Source: Bolinopsis microptera (lineage: Eukaryota > Ctenophora > Tentaculata > Lobata > Bolinopsidae). Taken from it: a stretch of 64,000 bases of DNA. The DNA lies in contig NC_087084.1 in the NCBI RefSeq assembly GCF_026151205.1, positions 8,484,394 through 8,548,393 of the forward strand, written 5' to 3'. Position 1 is the first letter of the stretch. Every line of letters starts with the position of its first letter. Positions 1-11,011 of the stretch are shown here, in pieces. Both the position numbers and the translations under genes were made by a program. A model generated the notes under the pieces. The model did not search any database. It had not been told where the DNA came from and saw only the letters and a list, made by a program, of their open reading frames with translations.

Positions 1-1120
1 AAAATCAAATTTAGTTGTGATGAAGCCGCAACTTTCAGTTCATATCATTCACTAAAGCAGGCCTTTTGGAACTGTTCCGTGTATGAAATTAGATCATCGT
101 GACCCTAACTTGCTAGGCAAGGTAATAAGGCTATGTTCATTGTTTGAGATTGTAAAACCGCTGATATCCACTGAAACTTTAAGTTCAATTTCACGAATCT
201 AATTCTTCTTAGATTAATTATAGATGCTGGTAACGAGAAATCATACAAAAACCAATTCCATGGGTAGCTCTCTTCCACAGTTTGCACAGAGATAATTTCA
301 ACGCATATTCTGTATAATTGAGCTGGTGGAGGGGCTGCCAACATATCAATCATATCAAAGTGTACGGAAGCTCTTTAGGATTACTGATCGACTTTGATAA
401 TCGATAATCATTGTTACATACATATAATGTACACCGTGCGGTTACTAGTAAGGACGAGGGGTACACTATGCGATCCAAACATTGGGCCAAGCTGCTCGGT
501 AACAATTTAACAAATTATCCAACTATAATAGATTACTTTTGCTAGATGAGGGAGATAATGCACGTTTACTCGGACTGGTAACTGCAGTCAGTAGCGTTAT
601 ATTAATTAGTAATTACATTAATGGGCTAATGAGGGGCCTTATAATTAAAAATTATAATTTTAAATTTGGACACGAGGGAACACCCTGTGAAAACTGATAA
701 TTGTACGTAAGTCTTTAAGACTTATTATTATCATCATATCTTTGCTTGCTGCCCTCTTATAGTCCTCCTTACGTTCAGGCATTATTGCGTGCAGCACTCA
801 ACAGTCAATAGGTATCATGGTATCATGATAATGATTTGGACACATAGCCATCTCAACTTTCTCGCAACCCTTACATTATATTCTAGTACGCTATACCAAT
901 TATAGCTTTTTGGGGCACAGTTTTCTGCTTAGGGTCACATATCATGAACCTTTTACACTCGAGAAATTTTGACGTATCCACTTCCCTTCCTCTAGGATAA
1001 GAATGGCCAATACTTTTCCCCGGAATAAAACTCTGATGGTCTATCATATTCCTTTTACTATATTCATCTTCCTCAGTCTCATAACACGTCTTTTAAATTG
1101 TAACCCATCTTATTGCCCAG
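1..1120. other. No supported gene
   Basis: AT-rich sequence without a long open frame. A possible short upstream exon of the next gene follows a pyrimidine-rich AG near 1005 (frame with MANTFPRNK, to about 1040), but its 5' splice site (GTCTAT) is poor, so it is not annotated as coding. Nothing else is recognised. Confidence 0.5.
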
Positions 1121-2705
1121 GTATCCGGCTGGTTCGCTGATCACGTGGGGGCCACCAGCCAATCAGCTCCTGAAACAACCTCCACTCCTCCCCCTCCAAA
1201 CTCCTTCACACCTCACCAAACCTCAACTACTATCCCCGACGAACATACACGGCCTCCTCGAACCTCATCTACAGTTCCAGATCCCCAAATACCCTCCTCT
1301 CCAGGAGGTAGCGGGGTGAGGGGGTCTAACATCGCCTCCTCCTCCTCTCGGGGTAAACAGCCAATGACGAGACCTCCTCGTCCTCCCAGTATGCCTGTTC
1401 CACCTGAAGCCTCCGCTATTCCTCCGCAATCGTTACAGATTCAGAACGAGCCAAGATCTTCTAAGTCTGCTATATCAGGTAAATAGGAAGATCTCTAGGG
1501 GGATGTTGGACCTTTATTATATCGTTGGAAGTTGAGACTTTAGAGGAAGTGATTTTGAAGTCTACGTTAAACGTTTTAAGCCAGAAAACTAGAAAACGCA
1601 AAACTGGTAAACCAATAAAGATTTGAGTCTATGATTTGAGTTTATGATTTGAGTTTATGATTTGAGTTTATGATTTGAACCTATGTATGTATTTATAATT
1701 GTGGCGACAGGGCCAACACCCATTTCGGTTAAAGAGGAAGAGATTGGTAACAGTCATTAAATTAAAACTCTAAATGTTTCAGAGCAAAATTTGTAGCGTT
1801 CCCGTTTAATACGACAAGGAAAAGGCTCTTATCAGGATAAGGAATTAGAAACGGAAACACTAAACTGTTTGCCTCAGAAACATTATATTATAACAATGCG
1901 ACTAATAAATTATTTTCCGATCAGAATATTACTCTAACTATTTCAGGCAGCAAAGAAACGGTCACCACACCCCGCCGACCCCACAACACACCCATTACAC
2001 CACACTCTAGAGCTGCTAGGAACAGAGCCCTGCTTACTGACCAAGATAAGGATATTATCAAAGGTTTGTGAGGGTTTCAGTGTTACGGGATTTTGTGGTT
2101 TTATCGTTTTTCTGGAGAATAAGCTAGTACTCATCTAAACATATCGCTACTCCATTGGATCAAATTAGCAGTTCAAATTGGACCTAATTCATTAATTGAT
2201 TGCTCAGGTTTAAAGGAGCACGGAGTACCATTGAACCAAACTAAAATATTTATAAAGAATGTTCCCACAACCCCAACCACTAGAGAAGATGTCAATACTC
2301 TACTGCTAAAGCATGTTGAACAGGTGATCATTTCGTGTTTCTACTTACTCCCCCTTAATCCTTGTTTACAATAGCTGACTTAAAATTGTCGGAGATTTGA
2401 ACATATGTAGAAACTTCTAATATTTGACGCGCAGATTTTACATTTCCTCTGGAATCCTATTGGTATCCAACCTATTGCCTCGAATTCGATTGATGAATGA
2501 ACGTCAATTCTGAACAAACCCCATTTAATTTTGATTACCCCATTAAAACACCATTTAATTTTGACAGGTGCACGAACTGGAGCATGTAGAGGAAATGATA
2601 ATCGCAATCACAGACACAAAAGGGAGCAAAGAATTTAGAGATCAGCTAGATGGGACAGTTCTGGGTGGGTCGACTGCACCACTGGTTATTGTGCTGATAG
2701 ACTAG
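1121..2705 (+). CDS. 3' exons of an unrecognised Pro/Ser-rich protein
   Basis: Four exons join in frame: 1121-1478, 1947-2063, 2208-2323 and 2568-2705, each preceded by a pyrimidine tract and CAG and followed by GT. Phases are 0, 1, 1 and 0, and the frame ends at TAG 2703-2705. The product (at least 242 residues) begins VSGWFADHVGATS and continues with a long disordered stretch rich in Pro, Ser and Thr. It ends in a more ordered region (KIFIKNVPTTPTTRED, then EEMIIAITDTKGSKEF and a hydrophobic end PLVIVLID). I do not recognise the family. The first exon lies upstream and is not identified, so the gene is 5'-partial here. The case rests on four splice-consistent joins rather than on homology. 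Confidence 0.6.
1620..1680. repeat. 13-bp tandem repeat in intron
   Basis: About 4.5 copies of a 13-bp unit (ATGATTTGAGTTT in one phase) lie in the intron between the first two exons of the gene at 1121-2705. Confidence 0.8.
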
Positions 2706-4250
2706 TCGGACAGTGGAAATTGATACTGTAATTGGATAATTGATTGTGGAAATTGTTACTGTTATCATGATCATGTGATACTTAACCACGGCTGTTAAAG
2801 GTTTAATCTAAAATTTTTTCTTCATGGCAGTTTTTATGGTTTTTTCTTGCCGTTTTTTTATGAAAAAGAGAAAAGATATTCTAAGTTTTCTATTCGTGAA
2901 AGTTTGTTTACTTTTTTTTCGAGGATCTCTTCATTTGTTGTTGTATTTTTTATTTACAGAAGCGGTTGCATATATTTGATTTATATTTCATATGAGATCT
3001 CATTAAAGTTTGTGAACATCAATAAGTTATTTATATTACTAGAGTTTGAGATCACCGTTTCATTTGGTAAATGACTGTCCATCTAGCAGGTCATGGAAGG
3101 CGCGAACGCCTACTCTCAAAGTTGCGTGAAAATGATCTTAATTTCCGCGCGAAATTTTGACAGCCTAGTGCTGCGCGCGCTCGGCCTCCTGTATATAGTT
3201 TGTATACATGCCGCTACCTGACCACTGACACGCCGGCCTGGCTTGGCTGGAACTTGGACTAGCTAATAGTTTATAGTATCTATATAAATATTGATTAGAC
3301 TGTCGATCACAAGTTACCGCTCAGCTGAAGGATTTATTTGAGTAGTTTTATTCTGTGAAATTGACACTTTATGATAAGATGACAGACAGAAGCAAGATGT
3401 TAGATGACTGCACTGGTCACCCTACCCTGGATTAATCCATAATGCATAATCTGCATGATCGATAATATCATCCGACACTACTGGTCATAATTAAAAGAGA
3501 TACCTGAACATCAAATTAGGAGCTGCATTTGTAGTTTGAGATACAAATTATCTTGATCGACGATGTCAATACTCTACGACTCCACTCTCGGTGGCCGCGC
3601 CCAGTGATCTTTGACAATTTGAAGTTACGAACATCTAACAAATTTGATAAAGGAGCAAAACTCTGCATCCTAAATAACAAGACTCAGGGAAGCACTAATT
3701 TTCAGTTAAACACGTTTTTTTTGTTTGGTAGTGGTACCTAGTAGCAGTTGTGTCGGGCGTCGGCTCTCACTCACTAGCCAGTCCTTTTGGGCTTGTCAAA
3801 AAGCGTCGGAGAGTCGGTCACACACCTAAGTTAGTACACGGGACAAGGACTGTATCTATACGTCAGTATAACTAGAACTATAACATTGTTCCTGATTCTA
3901 GTTAAAGCAGCATTCATTATTAGTATGTTTCATCTCTGAACTACAGTACGGAAAAGATTTAAAGAGTATCAGACCGTCATGCTGTCATCAGTTTGCACGC
4001 TCCTCAGCTCTGTTGCCCCCTGTGACCATGGCGACAACTCCAGTGGCCAGGTTGCGACTTCCGCGTACGTCCGATACACGTTTTGCACGTGGGCGCTGCT
4101 TAACCTACCCCGGGAAAAGTTGCAAGGTATCAGTTTTCTAATGCAACTTTGACTTATGCTCGATTCTTCAAAGATTCTTAAATAATCTACTTATTCTTCA
4201 ACGACATCTTAGCTTCATAATGAATACGATAGAAGTTTTATAATTGTATG
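2706..4250. other. Intergenic, nothing recognised
   Basis: There are only short open frames without splice or family support. From about 4015 the sequence is similar to the region upstream of the intact membrane-protein gene at 27390-27500 (shared block starting TGTGACCATGGCGACAACTC). This 3' end is therefore the old upstream region of the duplicated family that follows. Confidence 0.5.
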
Positions 4251-4261
4251 TGGCAGTGGAC

Positions 4262-4556
4262 ATGTGGGGCGTGGGCATTATATTTATGGTTCGCGCCACC
4301 CTGGAAATAATTGCTCTATAGCATAGCATATATGGCTTATAACACCAAAGTGCTGAGACTTGCGACAGAACTCTTGAAGAGCAATGCAGAAATTGCGGCA
4401 CTTAAAACGACTGTGCGTGTGCCTGTGGAGGATTCGGTCAAAATTATCGATAGGACCCTCTACAGGTACAGCATCTTCGATGAAATTATCCACTCCATCC
4501 CTGGCAGCAAGATGAAGTGTAAATCCATCGGTTGATAGTTGCGTTATTGAAATGGT
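4262..4556 (+). pseudogene. Decayed copy A of small one-pass membrane protein
   Basis: Matches the intact gene at 27580-28086 in pieces: the helix region (TTTATGGTTCGC), the following heptad-like stretch (LLKSNAEIAALKTTV) and the IDRTLY segment. Small insertions and frame changes separate the pieces, and no single frame spans them. It is the first of three dead tandem copies. Confidence 0.65.
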
Positions 4557-4576
4557 GGACGTATAGTAGTAGTACG

Positions 4577-4888
4577 ATGACAGGCCTATCTCAATCGTTC
4601 GACTTGTTGGCACTGTGGTTCGCTACACTGACAATAAGTTCGATACTATTTATCGGCTTGTACGCCAAAATACTGCGGCTCGGCAGAAACTTGGTAAAAA
4701 ACAACACTGAAATCGCGGAGTTAAATAAGACTGTAGAGGAGATTGTCAAAACTCAAAAGCATCGACAAGATGCTCTATTTTGGGTGAGATGGGCCAATCG
4801 TCCACTCCCTCCCTAGCGGCTAGATGGAGTCTTAATCCACCAGTGGATTCCTGTGTTATTAATATGGTGGACAACTGGATCATGGACT
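4577..4888 (+). pseudogene. Decayed copy B of small one-pass membrane protein
   Basis: ATG at 4577 aligns with the start of the intact gene at 27580: MTGLSQSFDLLALWF here against MTALSQSFDLLALWF there. The membrane helix and the coil (NNTEIAELNKTVEE) are kept. A frame change near 4750 moves the reading frame to a premature stop at about 4814-4816. DNA similarity continues to about 4880 (INMVDNW region), where the copy is cut by a fragment of the 75-bp repeat also found at 28229-28487. Confidence 0.75.
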
Positions 4889-4980
4889 CCCGGACTACTT
4901 CCGCAGTTAACTTGTCCTGCGATGCCTTTCACAACATCGATTGATGACGGTTGAAGCCTAGCTCCCGGACTACTTCCGCA
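4889..4980. repeat. Fragment of 75-bp repeat (1.2 units)
   Basis: Same sequence as the tandem 75-bp units at 28229-28487 (contains GGTTGAAGCCTAGCTCCCGG). It sits at the junction between copies B and C, as the larger array sits between copies D and E in the other cluster. Confidence 0.8.
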
Positions 4981-5034
4981 GAATTATGCCAATGATGCAG
5001 ATTGGAAGCTCTATCAGTATCTGTGGTAGTAGAC

Positions 5035-5556
5035 ATGTGGGCATTATGGTTCGCCACGTTGATCGTATGCTCAATAGCGTGCATATACCTTTACCGTTCA
5101 TTTACCCTTAGTTTTACTCCAAGGTGCTGAGGCTTGCGGCAAAACCTTTTGAAAAGCAATGCTGAAATTTCCGCACTTAAAACGACTGTAGAGGAGTCGG
5201 TCAAAAGTATCGATAGGACCCTATACAGCATATTAGAGGAGATGGGTCAATCATCTACCCCATCTCTAGCAGCAAGATGGAGCGTGAACCCGCCAGTCGA
5301 CAGCTGCATTATCAACATGGTCGATGACTGGACAAAGCCGGCTCTAACGGGCCGATCAAGGCCGACAATGAAGATAAACCGGACTAGTAAGGCATAAAAT
5401 GGGGACTGTACGGGAACTACGAACAGTATCCTGTAAAGACCTTTGAATTCCATGTTCAAGTGTCTGCAGGGTAAAAACCCAAAGACTTGGCCTTTGACAG
5501 AAATATATGAGGGTTCAATCGTATCGACTGAAAGTAGTTCGGTCTGCAATGTCTAA
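5035..5556 (+). pseudogene. Decayed copy C of small one-pass membrane protein
   Basis: ATG 5035 begins a helix (MWALWFATLIVCSIACIYLY) that runs into a stop near 5128. In other frames the rest of the family follows: coil (LLKSNAEISALKTTVEESV), SILEEMGQSSTPSLAARW, PPVDSCIINMVDDW and, after another shift, the C-terminal EGSIVSTES...VCNV ending TAA 5554-5556. At least two frame breaks make this a pseudogene, although the whole length is still recognisable. Confidence 0.75.
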
Positions 5557-5681
5557 TTATTATTGTATTTATGTCCCTGACGATTGATCACACATGAAAT
5601 TTAAAGTTGGACGATTACGTTGGTCGTTTACTTTGTACCGCTTTATGATTATGAATAGTAATTTTAGTAGAGCACTTTGTA

Positions 5682-7982
5682 CAGCAGGGTGTCAGAATTA
5701 TTGGCGTGTTTGAAATTTTATGATGAAATCAATATTTTTCGACGGGTCATAACTTTACTTCTGAATATCGAAATTACAAAATTCAAAAACTAGTCTGTAG
5801 ACAATCGTCTAAAATTTTTCTTAATTTCAGAATTTTGTGTTGATGTACCTCAAAACCCATAATTTTACAGAAACTTAAAGAGCTAAGGAAAGTTATGCAA
5901 GTCTGGCTGGCCGACGACGCGTCATCTGTTGGAACACTGATACATCTCAAAACCTGGTGGGATATGATAGTGGCAGAGGGAATTAAATATGGATATCATG
6001 TCAACCCGAGCAAATCATGTTTGATAATAAAACATCCATCGAGCATGGAGAGGGCTATGGAAATATTTGGAGAAAGCGGGATCGAGATAAAAATAACTGG
6101 ACAGAGACATCTTGGAGCGGTTATTGGGTCAGAGGAATATAAACGACTTTACATCAATAATTTAGTTGAAGAATGGACCAAAATGATCAACAAATTATCA
6201 GATTTTGGTCAATCCCAGCCACAAGCAGCATATGCAGCATTCACTCATGGGGTTAGGCACAAAATGACATACTTCATGAGAACAATCGAAGGACTAGATC
6301 AATTCTTGCAACCTCTTGACATGCTTATCGATGAGAAATTTATACCGGCTTTATTTGGATGCCCTATTACACCATTAGAGAGAAGAACGGTTGCGCTACC
6401 CGTACGATGTGGGGGACTAGGCATACCAGTTTTATCAAAGTTGGCATCAGAGGAGTATAAAACATCCATGGAAGTGACTAAGTCCTTAGTAAAGGCCATG
6501 GCCGGAATTGAAACGGATATAGATCATGATTCCGAGTCGCTGAAAGAAATTCTAAAAGTGAGGGCAGAAAAGCATGAATTAGAATACACGTTAATCTGCA
6601 ATGAAAGCAGTGATAGATCTACACGTGCAATTAATCAGGCAAGAGAAAAAGGAAGCTCAAGTTGGTTGACTGTCCTATGGGTTCACATTGAACAAAGGGG
6701 AATTCAGGGATAGTCTACTTCTTCGATATAACAAAGACCTTCCACGATTACCTCAATCCTGTGTTTGTGGGGCCAAAATGGACATCAACCATGCTCTAAA
6801 CTGTCCAAGAGGAGGCTACATCATCATCCGCCACAACTCAGTTAGGGATTTCATAGCCAAACAACTATCAACTGTTTGCAAAGACGTAGAATGTGAGCCC
6901 CACCTACAGACTTTAGACGGGGAGACTTTCTCAACAAGTACCACACTAACAGGAGACAATGCCCACCCTGACGTCCGTGCAAGGGGATTCTATCGTCCAG
7001 GACAGAACTCCTATTTCGACATAAAGTTTCTCAATCCAAATTCTGAGTCTTATCTCTCATCATCAACAGAAAAAATATACGAGAGAGCTGAGACTCAGAA
7101 GCGGAGGTTATACAACGAGAGAATATTGAATGTCGAACATGGGAGTTTCTGTCCACTGGTGTACTCTGTCACGGGTGGCAGCGGGCCAGAAGCGAGAACA
7201 TTTTTTAGATTACTGTGTGAGAAAATAAGTTATAAAACTCAACAAAATTATTCAGATGTTGTCAATTTTTTAAGATGTAAATTATCATTTATTATCAGGA
7301 AGCTGGTTCTCCTGTGTATAAGAGGAACCATATCTTCTGTCAATTCAGTTGACAAAAGTTGTGAAAGCGACTTTGAGTTCGCATGCTTTGTATCAAAGCT
7401 TAGCTAATTATGAGTCCTATGGACTCAATTAATTGTTGATTCAAATCTGGTCGATATACATTGTTGTAAATTATATTGTTATATATTATTCTATTTGTTT
7501 TCCAAAAAAAAATAATTTAGGCCGTTATTTAAAAGATCGATTCCATACTTGGTTAGATTTACGAAGGAGGGATTTATGTGTAATTTTTTTCGGTGAATTT
7601 TTGTCTGAAATTATTCTTTAGACTAAAGTGCACAGCTCTTCAAGTTCATGCGATAGCGAAACATATAGAAAACTATAGATTTTATAAAACTAAAAGCTCT
7701 CTTTCTCCTCTAACTGACGCAATAAAATATAGTCAGGCGGACTCATCCCGGAATTCAGGGGAAGCAGCCGAAAGCTTAAAGTCAAATAATCCAAATTTGT
7801 CTCTTTCGTCGTGATTATCGACGAAATTTAACTTCTTTCGGACTTCGTTTTTAAACTGAACTGTAGTATGAAGGATTATCTCTCGAATGATCAAGACTCC
7901 ATAGGAAACTGACCCTCAGAAGTCAAGTAATGATCGTTTTACGCAAAATTGTCTACGCGCCAATAATTATGACACCCTGCTG
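5682..7982 (+). mobile_element. 2.3 kb inverted-repeat element with TA target duplication
   Basis: The ends are inverted: 5682 starts CAGCAGGGTGTCA and the complement of the right end reads the same, with about 25 bp matching at one mismatch. TA flanks both sides (5680-5681 and 7983-7984). The paralogous flank at about 28955-28990 has the uninterrupted target (ACTTTGTATAACC), so the insertion boundary is exact. A TA duplication with terminal inverted repeats resembles Tc1/mariner-like and some other DNA transposons. No transposase frame is visible. The cargo is the reverse-transcriptase-related frame at 5866-7407. Superfamily assignment is open. Confidence 0.8.
5866..7407 (+). pseudogene. C-terminal reverse transcriptase with zinc and PD-(D/E)XK-like region, frameshifted
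   Basis: Two frames form one broken product. The first (to 6713) opens after an AG-like acceptor near 5869 and has QVWLADDASS, the palm catalytic motif C of reverse transcriptases. Thumb-like sequence follows (QPQAAYAAFTHG, CGGLGIPVLS), up to GSSSWLTVL. The frame then changes near 6681, where a few codons appear to be missing. The second frame continues with NKGEFRDSLLLRY, a CxC...H...C cluster (CVCGAKMDINHALNCPRGG) and a PD-(D/E)XK-like core (HPDVRARGF... then FDIKFLNP), ending at 7407. This layout matches a family I recall from cnidarian, sponge and lancelet genomes. The fingers and palm motifs A and B are absent, so no active polymerase can be made. It lies wholly inside the inverted-repeat element. 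Confidence 0.75.
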
Positions 7983-9039
7983 TATAAACACAAACACACT
8001 ACTAAAATATAATTGACCGACTTTTTAGTTGATCGTAATCATACATTTTAAAATGAAACAAAGAACTTGTAAAAACAATAGTTAAAATTTGTATGAATAT
8101 CATCGAATGCAATAGCATAGTATATTCAGCCATAAAATTATCCAGGAACCTGTTTGTTTGTTTATAGAACCCGTCCCCAATCTCGTATCGGAAAATAATG
8201 ACTAAAGTTTAGTCACTAAACTCAGGTCTGAGTGTGAATACGGGTGGTACCTGCAAGTGTGTTCATTAAGCATTTAGAGTTCTGTAAAACTGCAGTTACA
8301 AATACAATTGTGCTAGGCCTAAAGTATTTTTAGTATATACGGTCGATATCAGGTCTAAATCCCTACATGCTTCCAAAATTTGTAATCTCCAACTTTTTTG
8401 CACAATTGCACTGGAATGTTTTGGAAAAAGGAAAATGATATAAAATCAACGATTTAATGTTAGGAAGGTAAATTTAATTCCCTGGTTTAAAGTCGGAAAA
8501 TCAAAGTATGTAGGGTCGATCATACCAAACCGATTATTGAGCGATGATAGTTAAATAGTTGGTTCCTGGGATACAAAGTCCTCCTGATTCCTCAGTCTTT
8601 GAGTGTGGTTGTTGCTCTTGTTCAGTTCTGTCCACATTTCCTCGTGTTATGTTCAAAGTTAGGGAGTGTCTTGTTGTCCTGGCACTGAGTTCTGTCCATA
8701 TGTTGTTATGATCAAAGTTTTGGGGTTCATGTTGTCCTCAAATTTTTTGTTATATAGTCAATAGTAGTCATGTTGAAAGTATTAAAACTCATCCAGGATC
8801 CAGGAACCTGTATAATTATATAAAATGCCATTCTGCACAACACCTAGAAATATATGTAGTACCAGTAAGTGGCGGAGAAAATCTAGAGAAGGCGGCAAAT
8901 TCTGAACAAAGAAGAAGATGAACTTTGCTGCCTACTGGAATTTTGTCAACCATATTAACTTAGTAAGTCTTTACTAGCTACAATTTGTTACCGCGATCTT
9001 GCTCGAATTTATAGGATAATGGAAAATTTTCCACCGTTA
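7983..9039. repeat. Duplicated flank, interrupted by a 0.66 kb insertion
   Basis: 7983-8140 and 8815-8930 match 28970-29240 almost base for base, so they are the downstream flank of the same duplicated block. Between them (about 8150-8806) lies sequence absent from the other copy, bounded on both sides by CCAGGAACCTG. Nothing coding is seen in the insertion. It has two imperfect copies of a motif starting GTTCTGTCCA (near 8624 and 8691). 8940-9039 holds nothing recognised. Confidence 0.65.
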
Positions 9040-9235
9040 TAGTATTACGCTTCAACGTAAAACGTAAAACAATATAATAGAATTGCACAAACAACAAAGT
9101 CCTCTACCAATTTCATGAAAATGGTTAAAACTGCGCTGGCTCCCCGCTCCAGGCCTCCGAGATCCGAACTAATGCAGAGCTAAGACATAAGTTCTACTTC
9201 ATACTTAGTATTTAAAACATATGTGGATAATTCAT
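9040..9235. repeat. Copy of receptor 3' flank
   Basis: Closely matches 25575-25770, the sequence just downstream of the receptor stop region (shared block starting AACAACAAAGTCCTCTACC). Here it precedes a receptor tail fragment instead of following it, as expected from remnants of adjacent members of a former tandem array. Confidence 0.75.
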
Positions 9236-9242
9236 CACATTG

Positions 9243-9828
9243 TACAGTGATTTCGTGGCAGACACTGTAAGTTCAGCGCTTAAATGGTCGAAATTAACGG
9301 TAGTGAAACGGAAGTGTGCTCATGTGCCCACAGATACGGACATAGCTGCAGGATGAGGAGATGCAGTCACCCAAAAACGGGGGTACTCATGAAAACAGAA
9401 AGCAAAAAATCAGGAAGAAATGTGAAAAATGTGCAATATGATACTGGAGGAAGCATCAAAACTGATAACAAAGTTCAAGATTATATGCAAGATGTTATTG
9501 AACGAGGCAAAAACCCTAATAATCGAGATGAAGATGTGCAAGATGAAATTGAACAAGGCGAGAATACTGATATACAATTTCACGATGTTCAAGATGACAT
9601 CGAACAAGACGAGAAAACTGATACTCTGGTAAAATATGTTCAAGATGACATCGAACAAGACGAGAAAACTGATACTCTGGTAAAAGATGTTCAAGATGAC
9701 ATCGAAAAAGACGTGAAAACTGATACTCTGGTAAAAGATGTCTAAGATGACATCAAACAAAACGAGAGAACTGATAATCTGGTAAAAGATGTCCAAGACG
9801 TCCAAGATAATATCGAACAGGGAAACTG
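9243..9828 (+). pseudogene. 3' fragment of a receptor paralogue with tail repeats
   Basis: The sequence aligns with the receptor gene from about 20780 onward: LYSDFVADTVSSALKW here against LYNDFVANSASSLFKW there, i.e. the end of helix 7 and the proximal tail. Frames then change: a stop near 9355, and resumption in another frame with CSHPKTGVLMKTESKK. About five degenerate units of the tail repeat follow (VQDDIEQDEKTDTLVK), with a stop at 9743-9745 and further units beyond. No transmembrane exon precedes it, so this is a truncated, frameshifted remnant. Its repeat unit is VQDDIEQ-type, like the oldest (proximal) units of the live gene. Confidence 0.75.
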
Positions 9829-11011
9829 ACTTAAGCATCAAAGTGTTTGCAACGATCATATTTATAAAATGCTTATTTAAAGATTTTTTAGCGTAAAACT
9901 TGTTTTCAGCTCTACTGCTGCTATTATTGTTTTCCAGTGAATTAGATCTTGCAAGGTGACTTAATTATAATGGGGGTAGAAACACAAAAAGGTTTAATCC
10001 TCCATCAATAGGAGGACCCTTCAAAATGGGCTGCTGGGTTTTTTCTAAAAGTAGGCTGGATTTTTCTATTTTTCTTTAAAAGTTTCAAAATATTTGGAAT
10101 GGCCACATTCGAGTAACTCCTCTTTAAAGTAAAGAGACACTGCTTAACTCAAACGGGGAACCCCTCAAATTAAGACACACCCAACTTACCACATTTCTGC
10201 TTCTTAATGTCAACTGGTTTTGCAACAATACAAATGTCCGTAATGTGGGTTCTGGACGATGTGTTTGATTCTATTTTAGCTTTTTAGGAGGATGGTTGCC
10301 ATGGTTGGTTCATTGATGAGTGTGTTGAGATGCAATAAAGCAATAAAAAAGAAAACCTCAATGACTTTCTACTGAGACGAGCAGCACGGTGCTATTTGAA
10401 TAACCAACAGTTCAGATATAACAGAATCGCTTGTAAAACCCTTGACAAATAATTGTTAACGGGATTAATAATCGATTATGCCATTACAAGTAGCCGTGTT
10501 AAGGCGCTGAGCTCAAGATTTCTTCGCTTTATCATTGGTTGGATAAGAGCACGGAGTCGGTTGCTGTGTTGTGATTGGTCAGAGCTCCAACACGTGGTTG
10601 ATTCTTACAATCAGAAGCTTTAATAATACTACTGCTTATTATTATTTATGTGCGAACTATAGCAAGGTAAAAAAGAATATAGTTCTATTTTGACCACCAA
10701 TATGAACCAAAATCTCAATATTCTTATTAAGATGCTAGAACAAATATTCTTTAACATCTTGAAATGCAAATACTTACAAAAACAATGGTATTCTATTGTC
10801 AGAAAATGAATTCAGGCAGTCCAACTTTCTCATTGGTTTGATAACGACAGTTAATATAATGTGATAGGTCGAGATTCAGTCACGCGGTCATGTTGACCTG
10901 TCACGTGATGTATCCTGGTTACAGCAAGATTGAAACTATTTCTAACCAGCTCTACTCAGTTCCTCATTTCTGTTTTTTTGTTAACGTGAGACGTGAGTAA
11001 GACGAGAGATA
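9829..11011. other. Intergenic and probable upstream region of receptor gene
   Basis: No gene is seen. Three ATTGG motifs (inverted CCAAT boxes) lie at about 10534, 10575 and 10831, upstream of the receptor ATG at 11012. They may be promoter elements, which is an inference from position. No clear TATA box is assigned. Confidence 0.35.

Noticed and set aside
5682-7982. Intact autonomous retrotransposon
   Set aside because: The fingers and palm motifs A and B are missing and the frame is broken near 6681.
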